Assembly (NCBI RefSeq): GCF_001425055.1
Contig: NZ_LMDK01000001.1
Span: 197,838 to 261,837 of the forward strand
DNA length: 64,000 nucleotides
Origin: Pelomonas sp. Root1237
Lineage (GTDB): Bacteria; Pseudomonadota; Gammaproteobacteria; Burkholderiales; Burkholderiaceae_C
Reading direction: 5' to 3'
Shown in pieces: positions 17,501 to 26,991 of the stretch (position 1 is the first letter of the stretch; every line of letters begins with the position of its first letter). The notes beneath the pieces are model-generated. The model saw nothing but the letters and a program-made list of their open reading frames with translations. It was not told the origin of the DNA and made no database searches. Made by a program: the position numbers and the translations under genes.

Positions 17501-19087
17501 ATGAGCAACACCCTCCAAGGCCTGGCGCTGATCGGCGGCCAGCCGGTGCGCGGCGCGGGCAAGCCCTTCCAGGCTTTCGACCCCAGCAAGAACGAAGCCA
17601 TCGGCCCTGACTTCAACGCCGTCGATGCCGCGCAGGTGTCCGAAGCCTGCGCGCTCGCCGGCGCCGCCTTCGACGCCTACCGCGCGACGACGGATCAGGA
17701 GCGTGCCGATTTCCTGGAGCAGATCGCCGCGCAGATCCTGGCGCTGGGCGACGACCTGATCGTGCGCGCCATGGCCGAGACCGGCCTGCCGCGTGCCCGC
17801 CTGGAAGGCGAGCGTGGCCGCACGATGAACCAGCTCAAGCTGTTCGCCGAGCTGCTGCGCGAAGGCAGCTGGCAGGACGCCCGCATCGACACGGCGCTGC
17901 CCACCCGCACACCGCCGCGGCCGGACCTGCGCCTGCGCTTCGTCGGCGTCGGCCCGGTGGCCGTATTCGGCGCCAGCAACTTCCCGCTGGCCTTCTCGGT
18001 CGCCGGTGGCGACACCGCCGCGGCCCTGGCCGCCGGCTGCCCGGTCGTCGTCAAGGCGCACTCGGCCCACCCGGGCACGTCCGAGCTGGTCGGCCGCGCG
18101 GTCGTCGAGGCGGTCAAGCTGTCCAACCTGCCCGCCGGCGTCTTCGCGCTGCTGACCGGCAGCGGCCACGGCATCGGCGACACGCTGGTGCGCCACCCGG
18201 CTATCCAGGCTGTCGGCTTCACCGGCTCGCGCAGCGGTGGCATCGCGCTGATGGCCGCGGCGGCTTCGCGGCCCCAGCCCATCCCGGTCTACGCCGAGAT
18301 GAGCAGCATCAACCCCGTCGTCCTGCTGCCTGGCGCGCTAGCCGCGCGCGGCGCCGAGATCGCGACCGGCTTTGCGGGTTCGCTGACGATGGGCGTCGGC
18401 CAGTTCTGCACCAACCCTGGCCTGGTGCTGGGCCTGGCCAGCGCGGACTTCGACCGCTTCGCCAGCGCCGCTGCCGAGGCCCTCAAGCCCATGCCGGCCG
18501 CCACCATGCTGACTCCCGGCATCGCCGGCGCCTACCAGCGCGGCGAGGACCAGCTTGCCGGCCAGCCTGCCGTGGACACGTTGCTGCGCGGTGAATCGAG
18601 TGCCTGCAAGGGTGCGCCCAGCCTGTTCAAGACGACCGGCGCGGCCTTCCTGGCCAACCACGCGATGCAGTCCGAGATCTTCGGCCCCGCCTCGCTGCTG
18701 GTGGCCTGCTCGGACCTGGACGAACTGCTCGCCGTCATCGAGAGCCTGGAAGGCCAGCTGACCGCGACGCTGCAGCTGCAGGACGACGACGAGGCCGACC
18801 TCGCCGCCGCCCGCCGCCTGCTGCCGGCGCTGGAGCGCAAGGTCGGCCGCATCCTGGCCAATGGCTACCCGACGGGCGTCGAGGTGTCGACGGCCATGGT
18901 CCATGGCGGCCCCTTCCCGGCGACCAGCGACGGCCGCAGCAGCTCGGTCGGCACGGCCGCCATCCAGCGCTTCCTGCGCCCGGTCTGCTACCAGAACATG
19001 CCGCGCGCGCTGCTGCCGCCGGTGCTGCGCGAACCGAACGAGCGTGGCCTCTGGCGCCGCCGCGACGGCGCGCTGACGCGCAACTGA
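17501..19087 (+). CDS. 2-Oxoglutarate semialdehyde dehydrogenase (aldehyde dehydrogenase family)
   Basis: A 528-residue NAD(P)-dependent enzyme oxidising 2-oxoglutarate semialdehyde to 2-oxoglutarate, the last step of the oxidative arabinose route. The cofactor-binding stretch is VAVFGASNFPLAFSVAGGDT, the glutamate general base lies in PVYAEMSSINPVV, and the catalytic cysteine in GVGQFCTNPGLVLG. The 520-530 residue length and the ending VCYQNMPRALLPPVL are characteristic of the KgsaDH subgroup rather than of ordinary 480-residue aldehyde dehydrogenases. It begins nine bases after the arabonate dehydratase stop with GGA upstream, so the two are one operon. Genes for the earlier steps lie 25-30 kb away across the origin. 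Confidence 0.9.
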   Translation: MSNTLQGLALIGGQPVRGAGKPFQAFDPSKNEAIGPDFNAVDAAQVSEACALAGAAFDAYRATTDQERADFLEQIAAQILALGDDLIVRAMAETGLPRARLEGERGRTMNQLKLFAELLREGSWQDARIDTALPTRTPPRPDLRLRFVGVGPVAVFGASNFPLAFSVAGGDTAAALAAGCPVVVKAHSAHPGTSELVGRAVVEAVKLSNLPAGVFALLTGSGHGIGDTLVRHPAIQAVGFTGSRSGGIALMAAAASRPQPIPVYAEMSSINPVVLLPGALAARGAEIATGFAGSLTMGVGQFCTNPGLVLGLASADFDRFASAAAEALKPMPAATMLTPGIAGAYQRGEDQLAGQPAVDTLLRGESSACKGAPSLFKTTGAAFLANHAMQSEIFGPASLLVACSDLDELLAVIESLEGQLTATLQLQDDDEADLAAARRLLPALERKVGRILANGYPTGVEVSTAMVHGGPFPATSDGRSSSVGTAAIQRFLRPVCYQNMPRALLPPVLREPNERGLWRRRDGALTRN

Positions 19088-19122
19088 AGATCAACACAAG
19101 ACAAACGACAGGAGACAAGACG

Positions 19123-20676
19123 ATGAAGAAGCAACTGCTCGCCAAGGTGGTCGCGCTGGGGGCGACCCTGGCCCTGGGCGCCAGCGCCCTGGCCGCCGAC
19201 ATCAAGCTGGTGGTCAGCCCCGACCAGCCCGGCCCCGTCATCCACCGCAACATCTACGGTCAGTTCGCCGAGCACCTGGGCACCGGCATTTACGAGGGCA
19301 TGTGGGTCGGTCCCGACTCCAAGATCCCCAATGTGCGCGGCTGGCGCAAGGACGTCGTCGCGGCGCTCAAGGAGCTCAAGGTGCCGCTGGTGCGCTGGCC
19401 CGGCGGCTGCTTCGCCGACGAATACCACTGGCGCGAAGGCATCGGCCCGCGCAAGCAACGCCCGGTCAAGGTCAACAGCAACTGGGGCGGTGTGCCCGAG
19501 GACAACGCGGTTGGCACGCACGAGTTCTTCGACCTGGTCGAGCAGATCGGCGCCGAGGCCTACGTCAACGGCAACCTGGGCACCGGCAGCGCGCAGGAAA
19601 TGTCCGAATGGCTGGAGTACATGACGGCCGAGGGCAAGTCCTCACTGGCCGAGCTGCGCCGCAAGAACGGCCGCGACAAGCCCTTCCGCGTGCATTACTT
19701 CGCCGTCGGCAACGAGACCTGGGGCTGCGGCGGCAACATGCGCCCCGAGTACTACGCCGACCAGTTCCGCCAGGTCGCCTCCTTCCTGAGGGCGCCCGGC
19801 CACAACCGGCCCATCATCATCGCCAGCGGCGGCAACGGCATGCAGACCGAGTGGACCGACGTGCTCAGCAAGGGCGTGCCGGGCGTCAACGCGATCTCCC
19901 ACCACGCCTACACCCTGCCCACCGGCAACTGGGAAAAGAAGGGCGCGGCCATCGGCTTCCCCGAGAGCGAATGGATCTCGACGCTGGGCAACGTCCAGCA
20001 GATCGAGCAGATGATCGCCAAGAACTCGGCCGTCCTCGACAAGAACGACCCCAGCAAGAAGATCGGCTTCTACTTCGACGAGTGGGGCAGCTGGTATGAC
20101 GCGGACCCCGGCACCAACCCCGGCTTCCTGGTCCAGCGCAACACGCTGCGCGACGCGCTGCTCGCGGCCCTGCACTTCAACGTCTTCCACGCCCATGCCG
20201 ACCGCGTGCAGATGACCAATATCGCGCAGATGGTCAACGTGCTGCAGGCCATGATCCAGACGACCAAGGACAAGCTGGTCCTGACGCCGACCTACCACGC
20301 CTTCGCGCTGTACACGCCCTTCCAGGACGCGACCTCGCTGCCCGCCAAGATCGAGAACAACCCGGTCTACAAGGTCGGCGCGGCCGAGATGCCGGGCCTG
20401 AGCGTGACGGCCGCGCGGGCCAAGGACGGCAAGCTCTACGTCGGCCTGGTCAACGCCAACCCCAACCAGCCCGCCGAGCTGAGCGTGCAGGTCGGCGCCG
20501 GTGCAGCCAAGGCCGCGCGCGGCAAGCTGCTGACCGCCGCCGCGATGGATGCGCAAAACGAACTGGGCAAGGCGCCGCTGGTCACGCCGCAGGCCTATGA
20601 GGCGCAGGCCGTCGGCGGCAAGCTCACGCTGAAGCTGCCTGCCAAGTCCGTCCTGGTCGTCGCCATCGAAGGCTGA
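19123..20676 (+). CDS. Secreted GH51 alpha-L-arabinofuranosidase
   Basis: A 517-residue exported enzyme that removes alpha-L-arabinofuranosyl residues from arabinan or arabinoxylan oligomers. The signal peptide is MKKQLLAKVVALGATLALGA ending ASALAA. The (beta/alpha)8 catalytic domain carries LVRWPGGCFADEYHWREGIG, acid/base Glu at about 198 in VGNETWGCGG, and nucleophile Glu at about 320 in YFDEWGSWYD. A C-terminal beta-domain follows from about residue 410. GGAG precedes the start. Most bacterial GH51 enzymes are cytoplasmic, so the signal peptide is worth noting; a cytoplasmic relative is at 54032. The stop is three bases before the arabinanase start. Confidence 0.92.
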   Translation: MKKQLLAKVVALGATLALGASALAADIKLVVSPDQPGPVIHRNIYGQFAEHLGTGIYEGMWVGPDSKIPNVRGWRKDVVAALKELKVPLVRWPGGCFADEYHWREGIGPRKQRPVKVNSNWGGVPEDNAVGTHEFFDLVEQIGAEAYVNGNLGTGSAQEMSEWLEYMTAEGKSSLAELRRKNGRDKPFRVHYFAVGNETWGCGGNMRPEYYADQFRQVASFLRAPGHNRPIIIASGGNGMQTEWTDVLSKGVPGVNAISHHAYTLPTGNWEKKGAAIGFPESEWISTLGNVQQIEQMIAKNSAVLDKNDPSKKIGFYFDEWGSWYDADPGTNPGFLVQRNTLRDALLAALHFNVFHAHADRVQMTNIAQMVNVLQAMIQTTKDKLVLTPTYHAFALYTPFQDATSLPAKIENNPVYKVGAAEMPGLSVTAARAKDGKLYVGLVNANPNQPAELSVQVGAGAAKAARGKLLTAAAMDAQNELGKAPLVTPQAYEAQAVGGKLTLKLPAKSVLVVAIEG

Positions 20677-20679
20677 GCC

Positions 20680-22236
20680 ATGAGCGCCCCCAAGCGACGC
20701 GAGTTCCTCGCGGGCGCAGCCGTGCTCACCTTGACGGCCTGCGGCGGGGGCGGCGGCGACTCGCCGGCGCCTTCGCCTGCACCGACGCCGGCACCCGCTC
20801 CGCCTCCCGCACCTGCACCCGCGCCCGCGCCGGCCCCAGCGCCTGCGCCTTCGCAGGCACCGGTGAGCTTCGCCAACGTCGCCGTGCATGACCCCTCGGT
20901 CATCCGCACCGACGGCACCTTCTACGTCTTCGGCTCCCATCTCGCCGCGGCCAAGACGACGGACCTGATGAACTGGACCAAAGTGGCCGATGGCGTCAAC
21001 GACGCCAACGCGCTGTTCGGCAACAAGGTCACGACGGCCCTGGCGGATACCTTCGCCTGGGCCCAGGTCACCGACCTGTGGGCGCCCGACGTCGCAAGGC
21101 TCGACGACGGCAAGTTCTACATGTATTACTGCGCCTGCAAGGGCGACTCTCCGCGTTCGGCGCTGGGCGTGGCCGTGGCCGACAAGGTGGACGGCCCCTA
21201 CGTCAACAAGCAGATCCTGCTGAAATCGGGCATGTGGGGGCTGCCCAGCGAGGACGGCACGGTCTATGACGCGACCGTCCACCCCAACGTCGTCGACCCC
21301 CAGGTGTTCAAGGACGCAACGGGCAAGCTGTGGATGATCTACGGCTCCTACTCGGGCGGCCTGTTCATCCTGCAGCTGAACGCGACGACCGGCCTGCCGC
21401 TGCCGGGCCAGGGCTACGGCAGGCACCTGATGGGCGGCAACCATGCGCGCATTGAAGGGGCCTACGTTCTCTACAGCCCGCAGAGCCAGTACTACTACCT
21501 GTTCACGTCCTTCGGCGGCCTGGATGCGGCCGGCGGCTACAACGTCCGCGTGACGCGGTCCCTGCAACCCGATGGGCCCTACGTGGATGGTGCCGGCACC
21601 GACATGGCCACCGTCAAGGGTGCGGCCGGCACGGTCTTTGACGACGCCAGCATCACGCCGCACGGCATGAAGCTGATGGGCGGCCACCAGTTCGCCAACG
21701 CGGCCGGCGAGACCGGCACGGCGCTGGGCTATGTCTCGCCGGGCCACAACTCGGCCTACCACGACGCGGCCACCGGTCAGTACTTCATCATCTTTCACAC
21801 GCGCTTCCCTGGCACCGGCGAGGTCCACGAGGTGCGGGTGCACGAGATGCATCTGAACGAGGACGGCTGGCTCGTCGTCGCGCCGCTGCGCTACGCGCCG
21901 CTGAGCCTGGCCACGCCGGCGCAGACGGCCGACGTCAGCGCCGCGCAGGCGGCCGGCAACTACAAGCTCGTCAACCATGGCAAGGACATCACGGCAGTGA
22001 GCAAGACTTCGATCAACGTCACGCTGAACGCCGATGGCACGCTCGGCGGCGGCATGACAGGCAACTGGATGCACAAGGGCAGCAACAAACTGAGTGTGGT
22101 GAGCGGCGGAGCGACCTATGCCGGCGTACTGTCCCGGCAATGGAACACCAACTCCAGCGCATTCGTCGTGACCTTCAGCGCGCTGTCCTCCGGCGGCGTG
22201 TCGCTGTGGGCGGTTCGCACAGGGAGCTCGCAATGA
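20680..22236 (+). CDS. GH43 endo-1,5-alpha-L-arabinanase, likely surface lipoprotein
   Basis: A 518-residue enzyme predicted to cut alpha-1,5-arabinan chains internally. The N-terminus RREFLAGAAVLTLTACGGGG suggests a lipoprotein, with cysteine near residue 22, and possibly Tat-like export. A Pro-Ala repeat linker (residues about 30-62) tethers the propeller. The triad positions appear as HDPSVIRTDGTF (Asp base), NVVDPQVFKDATG (Asp) and ARIEGAYVLY (Glu acid). After about residue 400, a small C-terminal beta-domain follows, as in the longer two-domain arabinanases. It would act outside the cell or in the periplasm, feeding the TonB receptor or the importers. It overlaps the GH127 gene by four bases (ATGA). 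Confidence 0.88.
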   Translation: MSAPKRREFLAGAAVLTLTACGGGGGDSPAPSPAPTPAPAPPPAPAPAPAPAPAPAPSQAPVSFANVAVHDPSVIRTDGTFYVFGSHLAAAKTTDLMNWTKVADGVNDANALFGNKVTTALADTFAWAQVTDLWAPDVARLDDGKFYMYYCACKGDSPRSALGVAVADKVDGPYVNKQILLKSGMWGLPSEDGTVYDATVHPNVVDPQVFKDATGKLWMIYGSYSGGLFILQLNATTGLPLPGQGYGRHLMGGNHARIEGAYVLYSPQSQYYYLFTSFGGLDAAGGYNVRVTRSLQPDGPYVDGAGTDMATVKGAAGTVFDDASITPHGMKLMGGHQFANAAGETGTALGYVSPGHNSAYHDAATGQYFIIFHTRFPGTGEVHEVRVHEMHLNEDGWLVVAPLRYAPLSLATPAQTADVSAAQAAGNYKLVNHGKDITAVSKTSINVTLNADGTLGGGMTGNWMHKGSNKLSVVSGGATYAGVLSRQWNTNSSAFVVTFSALSSGGVSLWAVRTGSSQ

Positions 22237-24599
22237 AACGCCTTCTCGCCATCTTCGCCCTCGCGCTGTGTGCCCACGGCGCGCATGCGGCGACGCAAGC
22301 CTTTGCGCTGGATCGTGTACGTCTACAGGACGGGCCGTTCCTCGACGCGCAGAGCACCGACCTGCGCTACCTGATGGCGCTCGACCCCGAGCGCCTGCTG
22401 GCGCCCTTCCGCCGCGAGGCCGGCCTGCCGGTGCCTACGCCCAGCTACGGCAATTGGGAGTCCCACGGCCTGGACGGTCACATGGGCGGCCACTATGTTT
22501 CAGCGCTGGCGCTGATGTGGGCCTCCACCGGCGACGCTGAGGTCAAGAAGCGACTGGACTACTTCATCGCCGAACTCAAGCGCTGCCAGGACAAGCTCGG
22601 CAACGGCTACATCGGCGGCGTTCCCGACGGCGCCAAGGCTTGGGGCCAGGTGGCCGCGGGCGAGCTCAAGGTCGAAAGCTTCGGACTCAACGGGCGCTGG
22701 GTGCCCTGGTACAACCTCCACAAGACGTTCGCCGGCCTGCGCGACGCCTGGGTGCACGCCGGCAATGCCGACGCCAAGGCCATGCTCGTGCGCCTGAGCG
22801 ACTGGGCGCTGCGCCTGACCACGCCGCTGAGCGACGCGCAGATGCAGGACATGTTGCGCGCCGAGCACGGCGGCATGAACGAGGTGCTGGCCGACGTGGC
22901 CGAGATGACCGGCGACCTGCGCTACCTGGCGCTGGCGCGGCGCTTCTCGCACCGGGCCATCCTGCAGCCGCTCGCGGCCGGCCAGGACAAGCTCACCGGC
23001 CTGCATGCCAACACGCAGATCCCCAAGGTCATCGGCTTTGCGCGCATCGCGCAGCAGGCTGGCGAGGACGAGGGCTGGCGCGCGGCGGAGTTCTTCTGGC
23101 GCACCGTCGTCGAAAAGCGCAGCGTGGCGATCGGCGGCAACAGCGTCAAGGAGCACTTCCATCCGGCCGACGACTTCAAGCCGATGCTCGACGCGGTGGA
23201 AGGCCCCGAGACCTGCAACAGCTACAACATGCTCAAGCTGACCGCGCTGCTGGCGCAGGCCCGGCCGAAGCAGGGCGCGGGAACGGGCAAGTACGCCGAC
23301 TACTACGAGCGCACGCTCTACAACCACATCCTCGCGTCCCAGCACCCGGGCGATGGCGGCTTGGTCTACTTCACGCCGATGCGGCCGCAGCACTACCGCG
23401 TCTACTCCAAGGTGGACGACAGCATGTGGTGCTGCGTGGGCTCCGGCATCGAGAGCCACGCGCGTCACGGCGAGTTCATCTACGCGCATGAGGGCGACGA
23501 CGCACTGGTCGTCAACCTCTTCGTCGCCTCCAAGCTGGACTGGCGCGAGCGCGGCATCAAGCTCACGCAGTCCACCCGGTTCCCCGACGAGTCGCGCACG
23601 CGGCTGACGGTGGACGGCGCCGGCAGCTTCGCGCTCAAGGTTCGCTACCCCGGTTGGGTCGCGCCCGGCGCGCTGAGGGTCAAGCTGAACGGCAACCCCG
23701 TCAAGGTGACGGCCAAGCCCGGCGACTATGTCGAACTGCGCCGCGACTGGAAGGCCGGCGACCGGGTCGACATCGAGCTGCCCATGCGCACGACGCTGGA
23801 GCCCATGCCCGGCCTGAAGAACTACGTCGCCGTGCTGCACGGCCCCATCGTGCTGGCCGCCAAGACGCCGCAGCCGGGCGAGACGCTGAACTTCATGGCC
23901 GACAGCGCGCGTGGGGACCAAGTCCCGGCCGGCGCCGTTTGCCCGCAGGACAGCGCGCCGGTGTTCGTCAGCGACAAGGCCGACTTCATCCGCCGCTTCA
24001 AGCCCGTGCCCGGCCAGCCGCTCACCTTTACCGCGCCCGACCTCATCCAGGGTGGCAAGGACGCGGACAAGCTGCAGCTCATCCCCTTCTTCCGCCTGCA
24101 CGACTCGCGTTACATGGTCTATTGGGCGCGGTCCACGCCGGCCCAGCAGAGCCTGATGCGTGCCGAGCTGGCCAAGGCCGAGGAAGAGCGCCTGGCGCTG
24201 GACGCGCAGACCATCGACCAGGTCGCCCCGGGCGAGCAGCAGCCCGAGTCCGACCACAGCTTCCAGGGCGAGGGCGCCGAAACCGGCATCGCGCCGGCCG
24301 GCCGCTGGCGGCATGCGAAGCAGTGGTTCGGCTACACGCTGAACGACCCGCAGGCACAGGGCCGGCTGCTGCGCCTGATGCTGGCCAGCGGCGATGCGGG
24401 CCGGCGCTTTGACGTGGTCGTCAACGGCCGTGTCGTCGCCGAGCTGGCGCTGGCCTCCGAAGCCCAGCCGCTGTATGCCCGCGAAGTGCCACTGCCGCCC
24501 GATCTCGTCGCTGCCGCAGGCGGCAAGCTGGAGGTGCGCTTCGTCGCCAAGCCGGGTTCCATCGCCGGCGGCCTCTATGGCCTGAGGCTGTTGCGTTGA
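22233..24599 (+). CDS. Secreted GH127 beta-L-arabinofuranosidase
   Basis: A 788-residue exported enzyme of the former DUF1680 family. The signal peptide is MKRLLAIFALALCAHGAHA. The (alpha/alpha)6 domain has MGGHYVSALALMWASTGDAE and NLHKTFAGLRDAW. The zinc/cysteine site is visible: Glu326 and Cys328 in GPETCNSYNMLK, and Cys400-Cys401 in SMWCCVGSGIESH. In the characterised HypBA1, the equivalents are two zinc ligands plus a cysteine pair that includes the nucleophile. Beta-sandwich domains follow to the end. Known members remove beta-L-arabinofuranose from hydroxyproline-rich plant glycoproteins or from pectin side chains. The ATG overlaps the preceding stop, so the genes are translationally coupled. 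Confidence 0.9.
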   Translation: MKRLLAIFALALCAHGAHAATQAFALDRVRLQDGPFLDAQSTDLRYLMALDPERLLAPFRREAGLPVPTPSYGNWESHGLDGHMGGHYVSALALMWASTGDAEVKKRLDYFIAELKRCQDKLGNGYIGGVPDGAKAWGQVAAGELKVESFGLNGRWVPWYNLHKTFAGLRDAWVHAGNADAKAMLVRLSDWALRLTTPLSDAQMQDMLRAEHGGMNEVLADVAEMTGDLRYLALARRFSHRAILQPLAAGQDKLTGLHANTQIPKVIGFARIAQQAGEDEGWRAAEFFWRTVVEKRSVAIGGNSVKEHFHPADDFKPMLDAVEGPETCNSYNMLKLTALLAQARPKQGAGTGKYADYYERTLYNHILASQHPGDGGLVYFTPMRPQHYRVYSKVDDSMWCCVGSGIESHARHGEFIYAHEGDDALVVNLFVASKLDWRERGIKLTQSTRFPDESRTRLTVDGAGSFALKVRYPGWVAPGALRVKLNGNPVKVTAKPGDYVELRRDWKAGDRVDIELPMRTTLEPMPGLKNYVAVLHGPIVLAAKTPQPGETLNFMADSARGDQVPAGAVCPQDSAPVFVSDKADFIRRFKPVPGQPLTFTAPDLIQGGKDADKLQLIPFFRLHDSRYMVYWARSTPAQQSLMRAELAKAEEERLALDAQTIDQVAPGEQQPESDHSFQGEGAETGIAPAGRWRHAKQWFGYTLNDPQAQGRLLRLMLASGDAGRRFDVVVNGRVVAELALASEAQPLYAREVPLPPDLVAAAGGKLEVRFVAKPGSIAGGLYGLRLLR

Positions 24600-24739
24600 C
24601 TGATGGCACCGGCGCAATGTTGTGGCTCATGAACAAGCGCCTGGCCTTCCGTTCCTGTCACCACGTTCGCGGTGTTGATGCCGCGGACCTCACACAAAAG
24701 CGCCCGAAAGCGCAGCTTCACTAACAGACCATCCCACCC

Positions 24740-26782
24740 ATGACCTCGAACATTCCATCGCACAGCTCCGCCATGCCAATCGTGCAACGCCGCTTCCGCT
24801 CCCGTGTGCTGTCGCTGGTTGCCCTGATCGCCCCGCTGGCGATGGCGCAGACCACCGTCCGGATCGACCTCGCCAAGCCTGGCCTGCCGGTCAGCCCGAC
24901 CCTGTACGGCTTGATGACCGAGGAGATCAACTTTTCCTACGATGGCGGCCTGTATGCGGAATTGGTGCGTAACCGCGCCTTCAAGAATCACGGCTACACG
25001 CCGGAGCACTGGTCGCTGGTGCAGGACGCCGGCGGCAGCGCCGCGATGGCGCTCGACGAGCGTTACCCGGTCGCCGGCACCGCCCTGACGACCAGTCTGC
25101 GGATCGACGCCGAGAACGCTTCGCCGGGTCACCGTGTCGGTATCGCCAATGCTGGCTACTGGGGCATCCCGGTCACGCCGAACACCAGCTACCGCGCCAG
25201 CTTCTACGCCAAAACGTCCGGCGCCAGTGGCGTGCCGCTGACCATCAGCATTGAAGGCGTCGACGGCAAGACCGTCTACGCCCAGGCCGAAGGCGGCCGC
25301 ATCGACGGTCAATGGAAGCGCTACAGCGTCACCCTCGCCACCGGTGCGAACGTCAAGCCGACCGCCGACGCGCGCCTGGTGCTTGCCACCGAAAGCCCGG
25401 GCAAGGTGTGGTTCAACCTGGTGTCGCTGTTCCCGCCGACCCACAAGGACCGGCCGAACGGCCACCGGCCCGACCTGATGCAAAAGATGATCGACATGAA
25501 GCCGGGCTTCCTGCGCTTCCCCGGCGGGAACTACGTCGAAGGCGGCAGCGTGACGAACCGCTTCAAGTGGAAGGAAACGCTGGGCCCGATCGACCAGCGT
25601 CCCGGCAATCCCGGCACCTGGGGCTACCGCTCTACCGACGGCATGGGGCTGCTCGAATTTCTGCTGTGGTGCGAGGACATGAAGGCCGAGCCGGTGCTGG
25701 CGGTGTTCGCCGGCTACGCGCTCAACGGCGAGTCCGTCCCGGTCGGCAAGGAACTGCAGCCCTTCGTCCAGGACGCGCTCGACGAGATCGAATATGTGAC
25801 CGGCGACGTGAGCACGAAGTGGGGCGCGAAGCGCGCCAAGGATGGCCATCCGGCGCCGTTCAAGCTGCGCTATGTCGAGATCGGCAACGAGGATGGCTTC
25901 GAGAAGAACAAGACCTACGACGGCCGCTACACCCAGTTCCACGACGCCATCAGGAAGAAGTACCCGAAGATCAAGCTGATCGCCACGGTCAACGGCAAGG
26001 ACTGGTTGGGCCAGCAACAGAAGTTGTCCAGCCGGGTGCCCGACCTGGTCGACGAGCATTACTACTACAACCCGATGGAGATGATGAACGACGCCGCGCG
26101 CTACGACAGCTATGCGCGCAGCGGGCCGAAGGTCTTTATCGGCGAATGGGCCGGGCAGGAAGGCTCGCCGACCACCAACCTGCACGCCGCACTGGCCGAT
26201 GCCGCCTTCATGGCCGGCATGGAGCGCAATGCCGACATTGTCGAGATGTCCTGCTACGCGCCGCTGTTTGTGAACGTGAACCCGGGCGGCATGCAGTGGC
26301 AGTACAACCTGATCGGCTACAACGCGCAGTCCAGCTTCGGTTCGCCGTCGTACTACGCGCAAAAGATGTTCAGCAACTATTTGGGCAATGTTTCGCTGCC
26401 GGTGCACGCCGAGAAGGTCAGCATGCAAACCTGGCAGCAAGAGGCCAAGAAGGAGACGCCGCAGGACGTGCCGCCGGCCAAGCAGGTGCCGACGATGTTC
26501 TTCTCGGCGACCAAGTCGGACCAGCGCGGCGAGATCTACCTGAAGGTCGTCAACGCGATCGGCAACGCGCAGACGGTGCAGGTCGACCTGGCCGGCGCCG
26601 TCAAGGTGGCGGCCGAAGGGGAGGCAATCGTACTGAGCTCGACGCACAAGGAAGACACCAACACCATCGCCGAGCCGACCAAGGTGGTGCCGGTGACGAG
26701 CAAGGCGAGCGGGCTCGGCAAGCAGTTCAGCTACAGCTTCGCGCCGTATTCAGTGACGGTGCTGGTGCTGTCGACCAAATAG
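24740..26782 (+). CDS. Secreted GH51 alpha-L-arabinofuranosidase with carbohydrate-binding-like insert
   Basis: A 680-residue enzyme of the longer GH51 branch found in fungi, plants and Bacteroides. A signal region (RSRVLSLVALIAPLAMAQ) follows a 20-residue lead; an internal ATG at 24773 is an alternative start. The opening LYGLMTEEINFSYDGGLYAE is typical of this branch. Residues about 80-220 form a CBM4/9-like beta-sandwich, then FLRFPGGNYVEGG opens the catalytic barrel. Acid/base Glu384 lies in EIGNEDGFEK and nucleophile Glu469 in FIGEWAGQEG. A 140-base gap precedes it without a copy of the shared promoter motif. By eye it uses CCG codons more than its neighbours, which suggests a separate arrival; this was not measured. 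Confidence 0.9.
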   Translation: MTSNIPSHSSAMPIVQRRFRSRVLSLVALIAPLAMAQTTVRIDLAKPGLPVSPTLYGLMTEEINFSYDGGLYAELVRNRAFKNHGYTPEHWSLVQDAGGSAAMALDERYPVAGTALTTSLRIDAENASPGHRVGIANAGYWGIPVTPNTSYRASFYAKTSGASGVPLTISIEGVDGKTVYAQAEGGRIDGQWKRYSVTLATGANVKPTADARLVLATESPGKVWFNLVSLFPPTHKDRPNGHRPDLMQKMIDMKPGFLRFPGGNYVEGGSVTNRFKWKETLGPIDQRPGNPGTWGYRSTDGMGLLEFLLWCEDMKAEPVLAVFAGYALNGESVPVGKELQPFVQDALDEIEYVTGDVSTKWGAKRAKDGHPAPFKLRYVEIGNEDGFEKNKTYDGRYTQFHDAIRKKYPKIKLIATVNGKDWLGQQQKLSSRVPDLVDEHYYYNPMEMMNDAARYDSYARSGPKVFIGEWAGQEGSPTTNLHAALADAAFMAGMERNADIVEMSCYAPLFVNVNPGGMQWQYNLIGYNAQSSFGSPSYYAQKMFSNYLGNVSLPVHAEKVSMQTWQQEAKKETPQDVPPAKQVPTMFFSATKSDQRGEIYLKVVNAIGNAQTVQVDLAGAVKVAAEGEAIVLSSTHKEDTNTIAEPTKVVPVTSKASGLGKQFSYSFAPYSVTVLVLSTK

Positions 26783-26929
26783 GCCGCTAGTACCACTTGG
26801 ACGCGCTGTGTCGGTTCCTTTGTTTACCTGGGCATTCCGACACAGACGCGGCGACCGCGCCAGGCCGCTCGGCCAGAGATGAGAGACTGGCCCATACCGA
26901 AATCGACATGGCTTGACGGAGAAATGTCA

Positions 26930-26959
26930 TTGGTCGCGCATCACTGGCCTTCCTACCAT
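26930..26959 (+). promoter_or_regulatory. Promoter-like motif shared by three arabinan-locus genes (copy 3, ytfQ-like gene)
   Basis: TTGGTC, 18 bases, then TACCAT, with the core GGTCGCGCATC and CCTACCAT. Spacing is identical to the copies at 11800 and 15620. An ATCGACA element lies upstream but six bases further away than in the other two. Confidence 0.55.
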
Positions 26960-26991
26960 CGGCTGTCACAAGACCCCAGATGGAGACAACC

